Shown one piece after another: positions 34,207 to 42,537 of a stretch of 64,000 nt of DNA. The DNA is from Streptomyces maremycinicus (GTDB lineage: Bacteria; Actinomycetota; Actinomycetes; Streptomycetales; Streptomycetaceae): positions 310,001 to 374,000 of the forward strand of contig NZ_BBYG01000012.1 in the NCBI RefSeq assembly GCF_001184025.1, given 5' to 3'. Each line of letters starts with the position of its first letter. The first letter of the stretch is position 1. The notes below the pieces were generated by a model. That model had not been told where the DNA came from and searched no databases. It saw nothing but the letters and a program-made list of their open reading frames with translations. A program made the position numbers and the translations under genes.

Positions 34207-34230
34207 TACCGATGATGCTACCCGTCGGTA
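34207..34230. promoter_or_regulatory. Inverted repeat upstream of the acyl-CoA dehydrogenase gene
   Basis: TACCGA (34207-34212) and TCGGTA (34225-34230) are perfect 6-base arms with a 12-base spacer, 73 bases upstream of the ATG, embedded in unusually AT-rich sequence. On the gene strand it contains TTACCGACGGGTA, the kind of site bound by TetR-type fatty-acid regulators. Confidence 0.5.
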
Positions 34231-34341
34231 ATAAGTCGCAACCCCGAACCGGCCATCTGTGACGCGTAACGCGTCCCGTGCGCCCCGGAAGGGGTCCCCG
34301 TACCGCCCCGTCGGCCGGGCGCGCTCGGTACGCTTGCGCCC

Positions 34342-34824
34342 ATGTACGGATACGGCCAGCCCATGGACGGCGGTGCTGCGCAGCAGCAGTACGCCCCGCC
34401 GCAGCAGCAGATGCCCGGCGGCCACGGCGGGTACGGTCAGCAGCCGCCGCTCTATCCGGAGCCGTCCCCGCCGTCCCTCGCGGACGCGGTGCGGGCCTTC
34501 ACCACCGGGCAGCTGGCCGCGGAGGACTTCCAGCAGGTCTTCGCGACCTCCAAGGTCTACTGCCCGCGCGGTGACAACCCCGGTTTCCTCGCCCTGCACA
34601 ACACCCAGCAGCCGGTGATCCCGATGTTCACCTCGCTCAAGGAACTGCGCCGGTACGCGGGCAAGGAGTCCAAGTACTTCGTGATCACCGGCTCCGAGAT
34701 GATCGACCTGCTGCCCACCGGGTACGGCTTCGTCCTCGACATGGAGGGTGAGCACCGGATGGTCTTCGACGCGAAGGCGGTCGAGCAGATGGTCGAGTTC
34801 GCGATGCGGCGGATGTACGGCTGA
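34342..34824 (+). CDS. SseB-family protein
   Basis: 160 residues. A Gly/Gln/Pro/Tyr-rich leader (about 1-45, e.g. QQQYAPPQQQMPGGHGGYG) precedes an SseB N-terminal-like domain: DFQQVFATSKVYCPRGDNPG, PVIPMFTSLKELRRYAG, VITGSEMIDLLPTGYGFVLD. SseB domains are found in Streptomyces proteins near type VII secretion or of unknown role; no ESX genes lie here. No signal peptide. A hairpin terminator follows. Confidence 0.75.
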   Translation: MYGYGQPMDGGAAQQQYAPPQQQMPGGHGGYGQQPPLYPEPSPPSLADAVRAFTTGQLAAEDFQQVFATSKVYCPRGDNPGFLALHNTQQPVIPMFTSLKELRRYAGKESKYFVITGSEMIDLLPTGYGFVLDMEGEHRMVFDAKAVEQMVEFAMRRMYG

Positions 34825-34868
34825 GGGTCTCCACCCCCCTCCCTCTCCCCTTCCCCTCTCCTTCTTCT

Positions 34869-34901
34869 GATCCCCGGCGGGCCCTCGGGCGGCCGGGGAT
34901 C
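34869..34901 (+). terminator. Hairpin terminator followed by T run, after the SseB gene
   Basis: GATCCCCGGC (34869-34878) pairs with GCCGGGGATC (34892-34901); an inner GCCC/GGGC extends the stem. GTCCTTTTCCCTT follows, giving a canonical intrinsic terminator for plus-strand transcription. Confidence 0.85.
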
Positions 34902-35010
34902 GTCCTTTTCCCTTCACAGCAATGCCATAGGGTTCCCCCGCGCCACCGCCCCGCGTGGCCGCCTCTCCACGGGAATGTCCTCCGGACTTCCTTCGTTACG
35001 GGTAGCAGAA

Positions 35011-35026
35011 AGTTCAATGCTCAACT
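35011..35026. promoter_or_regulatory. MarR-type operator candidate upstream of the pirin gene
   Basis: AGTTCAATGCTCAACT is a near-palindrome (AGTT/AACT arms plus symmetrical inner A/T), AT-rich against its surroundings, 36 bases upstream of the pirin ATG and so overlapping the promoter. Confidence 0.5.
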
Positions 35027-35061
35027 AAACTGGGACGTACGAAGCCCAAGGAGGTACGGAC

Positions 35062-36042
35062 ATGCCCGCAGTGACCGTCGAGAACCCGCTGACCCTGCCG
35101 CGCGTCACGGCATCGGCCGAGGCGGTCGCACGTCCCGTGCTCACCGTCACGACCGCGCCGAGCGGATTCGAGGGCGAGGGATTCCCGGTACGCCGTGCGT
35201 TCGCCGGGATCAACTACCGCCACCTCGACCCGTTCATCATGATGGACCAGATGGGCGAGGTGGAGTACGCGCCGGGCGAGCCGAAGGGCACCCCCTGGCA
35301 CCCGCACCGTGGCTTCGAGACCGTCACCTACATCATCGACGGCGTCTTCGACCACCAGGACAGCCAGGGCGGCGGCGGCACCATCACCAACGGCGACACC
35401 CAGTGGATGACGGCCGGCTCGGGCCTCCTCCACATCGAGGCGCCGCCGGAGTCGCTGGTCGTGTCCGGCGGTCTGTTCCACGGCCTCCAGCTGTGGGTGA
35501 ACCTGCCGGCCAAGGACAAGATGATGGCGCCCCGGTACCAGGACATCCGCGGCGGCAACGTACAGCTCCTGACGAGCCCGGACGGCGGCGCGCTGCTGCG
35601 CGTCATCGCGGGCGAGCTGGACGGCCACTCCGGGCCCGGTATCACCCACACCCCGATCACGATGGTCCACGCGACCCTCGCGCCGGGCGCGGAACTCACT
35701 CTTCCGTGGCGTGAGGACTTCAACGGACTCGCGTACGTCATGGCCGGCCGCGGTTCGGTCGGCGCCGAGCGCCGGCCCATCCACCTGGGGCAGACGGCGG
35801 TCTTCGGCGCGGGTTCCTCGCTGACCGTCCGCGCGGACGAGAAGCAGGACTCCCACACGCCTGACCTGGAGGTCGTGCTGCTGGGCGGACAGCCGATCCG
35901 TGAGCCGATGGCCCACTACGGCCCGTTCGTGATGAACACCAGGGACGAACTCCAGCAGGCCTTCGACGACTTCCAGAAGGGCCGCCTGGGCACCATCCCG
36001 GCGGTGCACGGGATGACGGCGGGTGGCCCGCAGACCGCCTGA
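35062..36042 (+). CDS. Pirin-family bicupin protein
   Basis: A 326-residue iron-binding bicupin. The first cupin has HLDPFIMMDQMGEVEYAPG, the metal-ligand segment WHPHRGFETVTYIIDGVFDH and the closing GSGLLHIEAPPE; the second cupin starts near HTPITMVHATLAPGAELTLP. Bacterial pirins act as quercetinases or modulate dehydrogenase complexes; which applies here cannot be told. AAGGAGGT gives a strong ribosome-binding site. A MarR-type palindrome overlaps the promoter, and a 20-bp-stem terminator follows, so it is an independent, probably inducible, unit. Confidence 0.9.
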   Translation: MPAVTVENPLTLPRVTASAEAVARPVLTVTTAPSGFEGEGFPVRRAFAGINYRHLDPFIMMDQMGEVEYAPGEPKGTPWHPHRGFETVTYIIDGVFDHQDSQGGGGTITNGDTQWMTAGSGLLHIEAPPESLVVSGGLFHGLQLWVNLPAKDKMMAPRYQDIRGGNVQLLTSPDGGALLRVIAGELDGHSGPGITHTPITMVHATLAPGAELTLPWREDFNGLAYVMAGRGSVGAERRPIHLGQTAVFGAGSSLTVRADEKQDSHTPDLEVVLLGGQPIREPMAHYGPFVMNTRDELQQAFDDFQKGRLGTIPAVHGMTAGGPQTA

Positions 36043-36057
36043 GTTCCGGTACGTTAC

Positions 36058-36104
36058 GACAGGGCCCGAAGCCGCAACTTTGGTTTGCGGCTTCGGGCCC
36101 TGTC
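36058..36104. terminator. Perfect 20-bp stem bidirectional terminator
   Basis: The arm starting GACAGGGCCCGAAGCCGCAA (36058-36077) pairs perfectly with 36085-36104 around a 7-base loop CTTTGGT. It separates the pirin gene from the convergent Bro-N gene. Confidence 0.92.
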
Positions 36105-36117
36105 TCATGTCGCCTCG

Positions 36118-37053
36118 CTACGGCAGTACGTAGACCGGCGCCCCGTCCGGTGCACAACCGGTCTGGCGCACGCACCCGCGCTTGAGCAGCATGCGCAAGC
36201 AGTCGTGGACACGGTCGTGCGGCAGCCCCGTACGGGTGGCGATCTCCTCCACGCGATACCGGGCTTCGCCCTGGGCCAAGGCCGGGGCGAGGAGAGCGGC
36301 GACCGCGTGCACGTCATCCGTGATGACGAGGTTCCTCGCCTTCCAGACGGCGAGGATCTCCTGAGGCAGCAACTTTGCCTCGGCGACGGGCCGGGAGCGG
36401 TCGGCGGGGCGGCCCAAGGCTTCGGCGATGTTGTCCAGGGCTGCGGCCATCCTGTTCTGGCTGTAGCTGATCTGCCGCAGCAGGTCGTTGTGCTCCCCGG
36501 CGGTGGCCAGCCTCTCTTCCATCCGCATGGCGCGTTGTTCGAGGCGCACGATCGCGTCGGCGACCTGCTCGGGCATGACGTACGCGGTGCCGCCGGCGGG
36601 AGCGGGTTGTACGGCGGCGGGTTCCAGGGAGTAGGAGCCGTCGCGCTGGATGGTGGCGATGACTCCGGCGACCCAGGTCTTGAAGGGCTGGGCTTCCGGT
36701 TTGGTGCACCCGTTCACGAGCTGGATGAGTCCCTGGAGATTCACCATCTTCATGGACTTCTTGAGCCTGCGACCTGCGATGTTGCATGAAGCGTCGGCTG
36801 TACCGACGCTTCGTGCAAGATCGTCGAGGGATGTTGTGTGTTGTTGCGCAACGCTTTGGCGCAATGCGTCCCGCGTGTTGGCGTAGCCGAGTTGAGCCGC
36901 CACGTCCACGGCGGGGAACCAGTGTTCCCCGCTCGGCGTGGTCAGCCTCCGTACCCGAGCCCCGGTCGCCGCGAACACGAAGTCGTTGACGTCGATCGCG
37001 TCCCGCTGGGCCGCCGACAGGTCCGGCGGTTGTGTGTTGTTCTGCTCGTACAT
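36118..37053 (-). CDS. Bro-N domain protein with coiled coil and C-terminal winged helix
   Basis: 311 residues. The N-terminal half (about 20-135) is a Bro-N/antirepressor-type DNA-binding domain: FVFAATGARVRRLTTPSGEH, WFPAVDVAAQLGYANTRDAL and KKSMKMVNLQGLIQLVNG. A linker and predicted coiled coil (IVRLEQRAMRMEERLATAGE, about 165-210) follow, then a C-terminal winged helix (EEIATRTGLPHDRVHDCLRM). Bro-N genes are usual in phages and viruses, but no phage genes flank this one and codon use is like its neighbours, so it looks domesticated. GGAGGTGATG precedes the ATG. Function unknown; probably a DNA-binding regulator. Confidence 0.78.
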   Translation of the reverse strand: MYEQNNTQPPDLSAAQRDAIDVNDFVFAATGARVRRLTTPSGEHWFPAVDVAAQLGYANTRDALRQSVAQQHTTSLDDLARSVGTADASCNIAGRRLKKSMKMVNLQGLIQLVNGCTKPEAQPFKTWVAGVIATIQRDGSYSLEPAAVQPAPAGGTAYVMPEQVADAIVRLEQRAMRMEERLATAGEHNDLLRQISYSQNRMAAALDNIAEALGRPADRSRPVAEAKLLPQEILAVWKARNLVITDDVHAVAALLAPALAQGEARYRVEEIATRTGLPHDRVHDCLRMLLKRGCVRQTGCAPDGAPVYVLP

Positions 37054-37126
37054 CGAGCATCACCTCCGCCATGAAAAATAGGCATATGCCACAGCAACTC
37101 GCCTTGGCGGCAAGGATCTTCACCCT

Positions 37127-39313
37127 TTAGGAGCGGGTGTTCGATTCTGGGTCCGGGGTGTGGGGCGGGGTTTCCGTCGGGGGGCGGCAGCGGTCGCAGA
37201 GTTCGTGGAGCTCGAACCAGATGGTCTTGCCCTCGCCTCGCGGGGCCACTCCCCAGGTGCCCGCGAGCAGTTCGATGAGGACCAGGCCACGCCCCGAGGA
37301 GGCCAGTTCGCCGGGGCGGCGCTTGTGGGGGAGGTCGTCGCCTGCGTCGGTGACCTCGATCCGGAGCCGGCGCTCGCCGGGGGTGCCGGTGACCTCGGCG
37401 ACGAGCAGGGCGTCCGCGTCGGTGTGGACGAGGACGTTCGTCAGTGTCTCGGAGACGAGCAGGACCGCCGAGTCGACCTGGTCCTCGCAGGTCCAGTCGT
37501 GCAGCAGCTCGCGCAGTTGCTGCCGGGCCACGGCGATCCGCTCCGGTTCGGCCTGCGCGACCGTCAGCATCGAGCGGCGCACGGGCTCCCGGACCGGCGC
37601 GGGAGCGATGCCCGGCCCGCAGCCGCCCTCGCCCTGGCGGCACAGGAGCAGTACGGCTATGTCGTCCTCACGGCGGTCCGCGAGGGGGCCCGTGGTGTGG
37701 TGGGAGGAGGGGCCGTGCACCGCCTGGACCAGGGCGTCGGCCAGTTCCTCCAGATCGCCCTCGTGCGCCTCGAGGATCTTGCGGACGCGCCGCCAGCCGG
37801 TGTCGAGGTCGTGGCCGCCCGTCTCCAGCAGGCCGTCGGTGCACAGCATGAGCGCCTCGCCGGGTTCCAGGGCGAGCCGGGTGGTGGGGTAGTCGGCGTC
37901 GGGGTCGATCCCCAGGGGCAGGCCCCCGGCGGTGGCACGGACCAGCACGGTGCCGTCGGCCATCCGGATCGTGGGGTCGAGATGTCCGGCCCGGGCGGCC
38001 TCCAGGACCCCGGTCACCGGGTCGACCTCTATGTACAGACAGGTGGCGAAGCGCGGATCGGCGCCGGTTCCGCCGTCCGTGTCGGTGAGGCCGTGGAAGA
38101 AGCCGGAGGCGCGGGACAGGACGGCGTCGGGACGATGGCCCTCGGCGGCGTACGCCCGGACCGCTATGCGCAGCTGGCCCATGAGCCCCGCGGCGCGGAC
38201 GTCGTGACCCTGGACGTCGCCGATGACCAGGGCGAAGCGGCCCCTGGGCAGCGGGATCATGTCGTACCAGTCGCCACCCACCTGGAGGCCGCCGCCGGTC
38301 GGTATGTAGCGGGCGGCGAGGGTCATGCCGGGTATCTCGGGGCCGAGGGTGGGCAGCATGGAGCGCTGGAGGCCGTCGGTCAGCTCACGCTGGGTCTCCG
38401 CGAGGCCGGCGCGGGTGAGGGCCTGGGCGAGCATGCGCGCGACCGTCGTCAGCACGGACCGCTCGTCGGGGGTGAACGCCACCGGGTACGCGAAGCCGGC
38501 CATCCAGGCGCCCATCGTGCGGCCGGCCACCGTCAGCGGCAGGAAGGCCCAGGAGTGGCGGCCGAAGTGCGCGGCCAGCGGCCAGGTGAGCGGGTAGCGC
38601 TCCTTGTACCGCTCGGGGGAGGACAGGTACACGGCCCGGCCGGTGCGCACGACCTCGGCGGCCGGATAGTCCGTGTGGACGGACATCTGGCTGAACGGGT
38701 CCTCGTCGCCGGACCCGTGTCCGTGGTGGCCGATGATCGTCAGCCGGTCACCCTGCACGCCGAAGACGGCGAGTCCGTCCGGCGAGAAGCCCGGCATGGA
38801 CAGGCCCGCCGCGACCCTCAGCACCTCCTCGGTGGACCGCGCCTCCGCCAGCGCCCGGCCCGCGTCCAGCAGGAACGCCTCGCGAGAGCGTCGCCAGTCG
38901 CCGGTCACGGCGGTCCGTCCCGCGGGGGTGCCCGGCGTCGGCTCGGTCACTTCCTGGAGGGTGCCGATCAGTTCGTACGCCTTCTTCACCGGGTCGAAGG
39001 AGGGCTTGGAGCGGCTGCGCACGACCCGGACGACCCGTCCCCGGTTGTCCATGATCCGGATGCGTACCTCGGCGAGGGTGCCCTCGGTGACGGCGAGCTG
39101 GATCACCCCGGTGATCTCGTTCCAGTCGACGGGGTGGAGACGGGCCCGGGTCTGGGCCTCGGTGAGGACCGCCTCCGCCCGGGGCAGGCCGAGCAGCCGG
39201 GCTGCCTCGGCGTCGACCGTGACCAGCCCGGTGGCGGTGTCCCAGTGCCACAGGCCGGTCGCGAGGGAAGCGAGGACCTCCCCCACGGCGGGCAACGGCT
39301 CGCCAGTGCGCAT
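37127..39313 (-). CDS. PAS-GAF-PP2C (SpoIIE) phosphatase with RsbW-type ATPase domain
   Basis: A 728-residue multi-domain cytosolic regulator. A PAS-like domain (about 15-125) and a GAF domain (about 145-300) are followed by a SpoIIE/RsbU phosphatase (about 320-545) with GGDWYDMIPL, VIGDVQGHDVRAAGLMGQLR, LCTDGLLE and DDIAVLLL metal-site residues. A C-terminal anti-sigma-type HATPase (about 585-715) has the N-box SETLTNVLVHTDADA and G-box GRGLVLIELLAG. Phosphatase and kinase-like domains in one chain are the Streptomyces pattern for partner-switch control of sigma factors. The input signal and anti-sigma-antagonist partner are not nearby. Confidence 0.9.
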   Translation of the reverse strand: MRTGEPLPAVGEVLASLATGLWHWDTATGLVTVDAEAARLLGLPRAEAVLTEAQTRARLHPVDWNEITGVIQLAVTEGTLAEVRIRIMDNRGRVVRVVRSRSKPSFDPVKKAYELIGTLQEVTEPTPGTPAGRTAVTGDWRRSREAFLLDAGRALAEARSTEEVLRVAAGLSMPGFSPDGLAVFGVQGDRLTIIGHHGHGSGDEDPFSQMSVHTDYPAAEVVRTGRAVYLSSPERYKERYPLTWPLAAHFGRHSWAFLPLTVAGRTMGAWMAGFAYPVAFTPDERSVLTTVARMLAQALTRAGLAETQRELTDGLQRSMLPTLGPEIPGMTLAARYIPTGGGLQVGGDWYDMIPLPRGRFALVIGDVQGHDVRAAGLMGQLRIAVRAYAAEGHRPDAVLSRASGFFHGLTDTDGGTGADPRFATCLYIEVDPVTGVLEAARAGHLDPTIRMADGTVLVRATAGGLPLGIDPDADYPTTRLALEPGEALMLCTDGLLETGGHDLDTGWRRVRKILEAHEGDLEELADALVQAVHGPSSHHTTGPLADRREDDIAVLLLCRQGEGGCGPGIAPAPVREPVRRSMLTVAQAEPERIAVARQQLRELLHDWTCEDQVDSAVLLVSETLTNVLVHTDADALLVAEVTGTPGERRLRIEVTDAGDDLPHKRRPGELASSGRGLVLIELLAGTWGVAPRGEGKTIWFELHELCDRCRPPTETPPHTPDPESNTRS

Positions 39314-39408
39314 TGCCCCACTTTAAGAAGATGCGGTCGACAAGTGCCACTGATCGCCGCACCGGTATTGCGGGGAGGTGATCAGCGGCTGCCCGGTACC
39401 CTGGGGGT

Positions 39409-39424
39409 TGTTTCACGTGAAACA
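39409..39424. other. parS: parS site 3 (ParB-binding palindrome)
   Basis: TGTTTCACGTGAAACA, identical to site 1, lies 33 bases upstream of the aspS start in the divergent region with the SpoIIE-type gene. ParB binding here would overlap the aspS promoter/leader. Confidence 0.92.
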
Positions 39425-39457
39425 CGCCCCCGATCCGCGAAGACTGGATGAACGACG

Positions 39458-41221
39458 ATGCATCGGTACAGGTCCCACACCTGCGGCGAGCTCCGCGCCT
39501 CTGACGTCGGCACCGACGTCCGGCTGAGCGGCTGGCTGCACAATCGGCGCGACCTGGGCGGCATCCTCTTCATCGATCTGCGTGACCACTACGGCATCAC
39601 GCAGCTCGTCGCCCGTCCGGGTACCCCCGCGTACGAGGCGCTCGACCGGCTGACCAAGGAGTCGACGGTCCGCATCGACGGCAAGGTCGTCTCGCGCGGC
39701 GCCGAGAACGTCAACGCGGATCTGCCGACCGGCGAGGTCGAGGTCGAGGTCGGCGAGGTCGAGCTGCTCGGCGCCGCCCAGCCGCTCCCCTTCACGATCA
39801 ACGCCGAGGACGGGGTCAACGAGGAGCGGCGCCTGGAGTACCGCTTCCTCGACCTGCGCCGCGAGCGCATGCACCGCAACATCATGCTGCGCACGTCGGT
39901 CATCTCGGCGATGCGGCACAAGATGACGGCGCTGGGCTTCAACGAGATGGCGACGCCGATCCTGTCCGCGACCTCCCCCGAGGGCGCCCGCGACTTCGTC
40001 GTCCCGTCCCGTCTGCACGCGGGCCGTTTCTACGCCCTGCCGCAGGCCCCGCAGCAGTTCAAGCAGCTGCTGATGATCTCGGGCTTCGACCGCTACTTCC
40101 AGATCGCGCCCTGTTTCCGCGACGAGGACGCGCGCGCGGACCGCTCGCCGGGCGAGTTCTACCAGCTCGACGTCGAGATGAGCTTCGTCGAGCAGGAGGA
40201 CGTCTTCCAGCCGATCGAGAAGCTCATGACGGAGCTGTTCGAGGAGTTCGGCGGCGGTCGGCATGTCACCTCGCCGTTCCCGCGCATCCCGTTCCGCGAG
40301 TCGATGCTGAAGTACGGCTCCGACAAGCCGGACCTGCGGGCCCAGCTGGAGCTGACCGACATCACCGACATCTTCGAGGGCTCGGAGTTCAAGGCCTTCG
40401 CCGGCAAGCACGTCCGCGCGCTGCCGGTGCCGGACGTCTCCGCGCAGCCCCGAAAGTTCTTCGACCAGCTCGGCGACTTCGCCGTGACGCTGGGCGCTAA
40501 GGGTCTGGCCTGGGTCCGGGTGGCCGAGGACGGCTCGCTGACCGGCCCGATCGCGAAGTTCCTGACCGAGGAGAACGTCGCCGAGCTGACCAAGCGCCTG
40601 TCGCTGGCCGCCGGTCACGCGGTGTTCTTCGGCGCGGGCGAGTTCGACGAGGTCTCGAAGATCATGGGCGCGGTGCGGGTCGAGGCCGCCAAGCGTGCCG
40701 GGCACTTCGAGGAGAACGTCTTCCGCTTCTGCTGGATCGTCGACTTCCCGATGTACGAGAAGGACGAGGACACCGGCAAGATCGACTTCTCGCACAACCC
40801 GTTCTCGATGCCGCAGGGCGGTCTGGAGGCCCTGGAGACCCAGGACCCGCTGGACATCCTGGGCTGGCAGTACGACATCGTCTGCAACGGTGTCGAGCTG
40901 TCCTCCGGCGCGATCCGGAACCACGAGCCGGAGATCATGCTCAAGGCGTTCGAGATCGCGGGCTACGACCGGGAGACGGTCGAGGAGAAGTTCGCCGGCA
41001 TGCTGCGCGCGTTCCGCTTCGGCGCCCCGCCGCACGGCGGCATCGCGCCGGGCGTCGACCGCATCGTGATGCTGCTGGCCGACGAGCCGAACATCCGCGA
41101 GACCATCGCCTTCCCGCTCAACGGCAACGCCCAGGACCTGATGATGGGCGCGCCGACGGAGCTGGAGGAGGCCCGGCTGAGGGAGCTGCACCTGTCGGTG
41201 CGCAAGCCGCAGCCGAAGTAG
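39458..41221 (+). CDS. aspS: Aspartyl-tRNA synthetase
   Basis: A 587-residue class II synthetase of the bacterial type, charging tRNA-Asp. The N-terminal OB anticodon-binding domain contains [20 protein letters not shown]. Motif 2 is in [20 protein letters not shown] and motif 3 in [19 protein letters not shown]. The bacterial GAD insertion lies around 285-410 ([18 protein letters not shown] onward). If no asparaginyl-tRNA synthetase exists in the genome it may also charge tRNA-Asn; that cannot be decided here. No T-box leader is seen. A parS site is just upstream and a perfect palindrome terminator follows. Confidence 0.97.
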   Translation: MHRYRSHTCGELRASDVGTDVRLSGWLHNRRDLGGILFIDLRDHYGITQLVARPGTPAYEALDRLTKESTVRIDGKVVSRGAENVNADLPTGEVEVEVGEVELLGAAQPLPFTINAEDGVNEERRLEYRFLDLRRERMHRNIMLRTSVISAMRHKMTALGFNEMATPILSATSPEGARDFVVPSRLHAGRFYALPQAPQQFKQLLMISGFDRYFQIAPCFRDEDARADRSPGEFYQLDVEMSFVEQEDVFQPIEKLMTELFEEFGGGRHVTSPFPRIPFRESMLKYGSDKPDLRAQLELTDITDIFEGSEFKAFAGKHVRALPVPDVSAQPRKFFDQLGDFAVTLGAKGLAWVRVAEDGSLTGPIAKFLTEENVAELTKRLSLAAGHAVFFGAGEFDEVSKIMGAVRVEAAKRAGHFEENVFRFCWIVDFPMYEKDEDTGKIDFSHNPFSMPQGGLEALETQDPLDILGWQYDIVCNGVELSSGAIRNHEPEIMLKAFEIAGYDRETVEEKFAGMLRAFRFGAPPHGGIAPGVDRIVMLLADEPNIRETIAFPLNGNAQDLMMGAPTELEEARLRELHLSVRKPQPK

Positions 41222-41254
41222 CACGCGCGGCGGGAAGCGGCAGGCTTTTCCCGG

Positions 41255-41288
41255 AGTGGCCCGGAACCGACGTCGGTTCCGGGCCACT
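41255..41288 (+). terminator. 34-bp perfect palindrome terminator after aspS
   Basis: The left half starts AGTGGCCCGGAACCGA and is mirrored exactly to 41288; TTTGGTTTTCCCC follows. Confidence 0.9.
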
Positions 41289-41324
41289 TTGGTTTTCCCC
41301 GGGAACTGACAGCCCGTCCTCATG

Positions 41325-41359
41325 CTGCTGACAGGTTTCGTCCCTACCGTCCCGGCCTC
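41325..41359 (+). promoter_or_regulatory. Promoter candidate close to the ATG of dioxygenase 1 (probably leaderless)
   Basis: TGACAG at 41329-41334 lies 31 bases before the ATG, with TACCGT in -10 position at 41345-41350. There is no Shine-Dalgarno. The paralogue at 47539 has TGACAG 29 bases before its ATG, so the arrangement is conserved. Confidence 0.45.
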
Positions 41360-42337
41360 ATGACGGGATCTCAGAAACCACACAGTGAACAGGACTTATC
41401 GCGTCGGAAGGTCGTGGCCGTCGCCGCGGGCGGCATCGCGACGGCGGGTCTGGGCGGCACCGCCTTCGCGGCCGGCACCGCAGGCGAACGCGGCAGACCG
41501 GCGCCGGCCGGAGCGGGCGCCGATGCCGACGAGGAGGTCTGCTACCGCCTGACCTCGGAGACGGTCGAGGGCCCCTACTACATCGACGCCGACAAGCTCC
41601 GCCGGGACGTCACGGAGGACCGGGAGGGCGTCCCGCTCCTCCTCGGCCTGAAGGTGATCGACTCGGAGACCTGCCGGCCGATCCGGAACGCGGCCGTCGA
41701 CATCTGGCACTGCGATGCGGTGGGGGTGTACTCGGGCTACGAGGACCAGGGCAACGGCGGAGGCGGCGGTCCCGCGCCGACCGGTGAACCCCCGACCACT
41801 GAGCCCCCGACCGGCGCGCCCACCGGGGCGCCTCCAGGCGGCGGCCACCAGGAGCCGACGGACGACAGCCGGTACCTGCGCGGCACCTGGCGTACGGACC
41901 GGCATGGACAGGTGACCTTCCGGACGGTCTTCCCGGGCTGGTACCGGGGCCGCTGCGTGCACATCCACGTCAAGGTGCATGTCGACGGCGAGTGGACGGA
42001 CGCCGGTTACGAAGGCGGGCACACCTGCCACACCGGCCAGTTCTTCTTCGACGAGGAGTCGGTGCTCGCCTCGGCGGTGGTGGAGCCGTACGCGAGCAAC
42101 GCCGCGGAGCGCACGACCCTCACCGAGGACACGATCTACGACCAGAGCGGTGCGCGGGGCGGTCTGCTGAAGCTGCGTTACGACAAGCGGGACATCACCA
42201 AGGGTGTCCACGGGTCGCTCACGGTCGGCGTGGACCCGGGCGCGACGGAGGACGGCCAGGGGTCGCCGCCGCAGCCGAGCGCGTCGGCCTCCGCGTCCGA
42301 TTCCGCGTCGGCTTCGCCCTCGGCCTCCGGCGGCTGA
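41360..42337 (+). CDS. Tat-exported intradiol ring-cleavage dioxygenase-like protein 1 (TTA-containing)
   Basis: 325 residues. A twin-arginine signal (LSRRKVVAVAAGG) ends near AFAAG. The intradiol dioxygenase beta-sandwich follows: SETVEGPYYIDADKLRRDVT, AAVDIWHCDAVGVYSGY (Tyr ligand), then FPGWYRGRCVHIHVKVHVDG with the Tyr and two His ligands of Fe(III). A Gly/Pro/Thr linker (about 132-170) interrupts the domain, and the C-terminus is Ser/Ala-rich (PSASASASDSASAS). Codon 13 is TTA (41396-41398), so translation should need bldA tRNA. The aromatic substrate is unknown; exported members have been linked to lignin-type phenolics. Paralogue at 47539. Confidence 0.85.
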   Translation: MTGSQKPHSEQDLSRRKVVAVAAGGIATAGLGGTAFAAGTAGERGRPAPAGAGADADEEVCYRLTSETVEGPYYIDADKLRRDVTEDREGVPLLLGLKVIDSETCRPIRNAAVDIWHCDAVGVYSGYEDQGNGGGGGPAPTGEPPTTEPPTGAPTGAPPGGGHQEPTDDSRYLRGTWRTDRHGQVTFRTVFPGWYRGRCVHIHVKVHVDGEWTDAGYEGGHTCHTGQFFFDEESVLASAVVEPYASNAAERTTLTEDTIYDQSGARGGLLKLRYDKRDITKGVHGSLTVGVDPGATEDGQGSPPQPSASASASDSASASPSASGG

Positions 42338-42351
42338 CGGTTCTCCTCGGG

Positions 42352-42385
42352 CCATGCCCACCGACCCGCGGGTCGGTGGGCATGG
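42352..42385 (+). terminator. 34-bp perfect palindrome terminator after dioxygenase 1
   Basis: The left half CCATGCCCACCGACCCG is mirrored exactly by 42369-42385. A centred hairpin of up to 15 paired bases is possible. Confidence 0.85.
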
Positions 42386-42537
42386 GTCTCTTCCTGGGCC
42401 GATCGCGTTTCCCGCCCTCCTGGAAACCTCACCGGAGGCGCACAGGGACACCGAGGGGTGAGCACAGCGGCGCGCCGTCTCATGGCGGTACGCCGGCACC
42501 GGCCGACGGGCGGGGCGCGCAAGGGAGGAAGCCAGCC

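Noticed and set aside
30544..34215. A 1,223-codon open frame on the plus strand opposite the aminopeptidase and acyl-CoA dehydrogenase genes
   Set aside because: It is antisense to two clearly real genes and arises from the high third-position GC; its translation is Gly/Val/Arg/Asp-rich without any domain.
39300..39457. T-box or other riboswitch leader upstream of aspS
   Set aside because: The gap is short, contains a parS site and no specifier-hairpin or antiterminator pattern.
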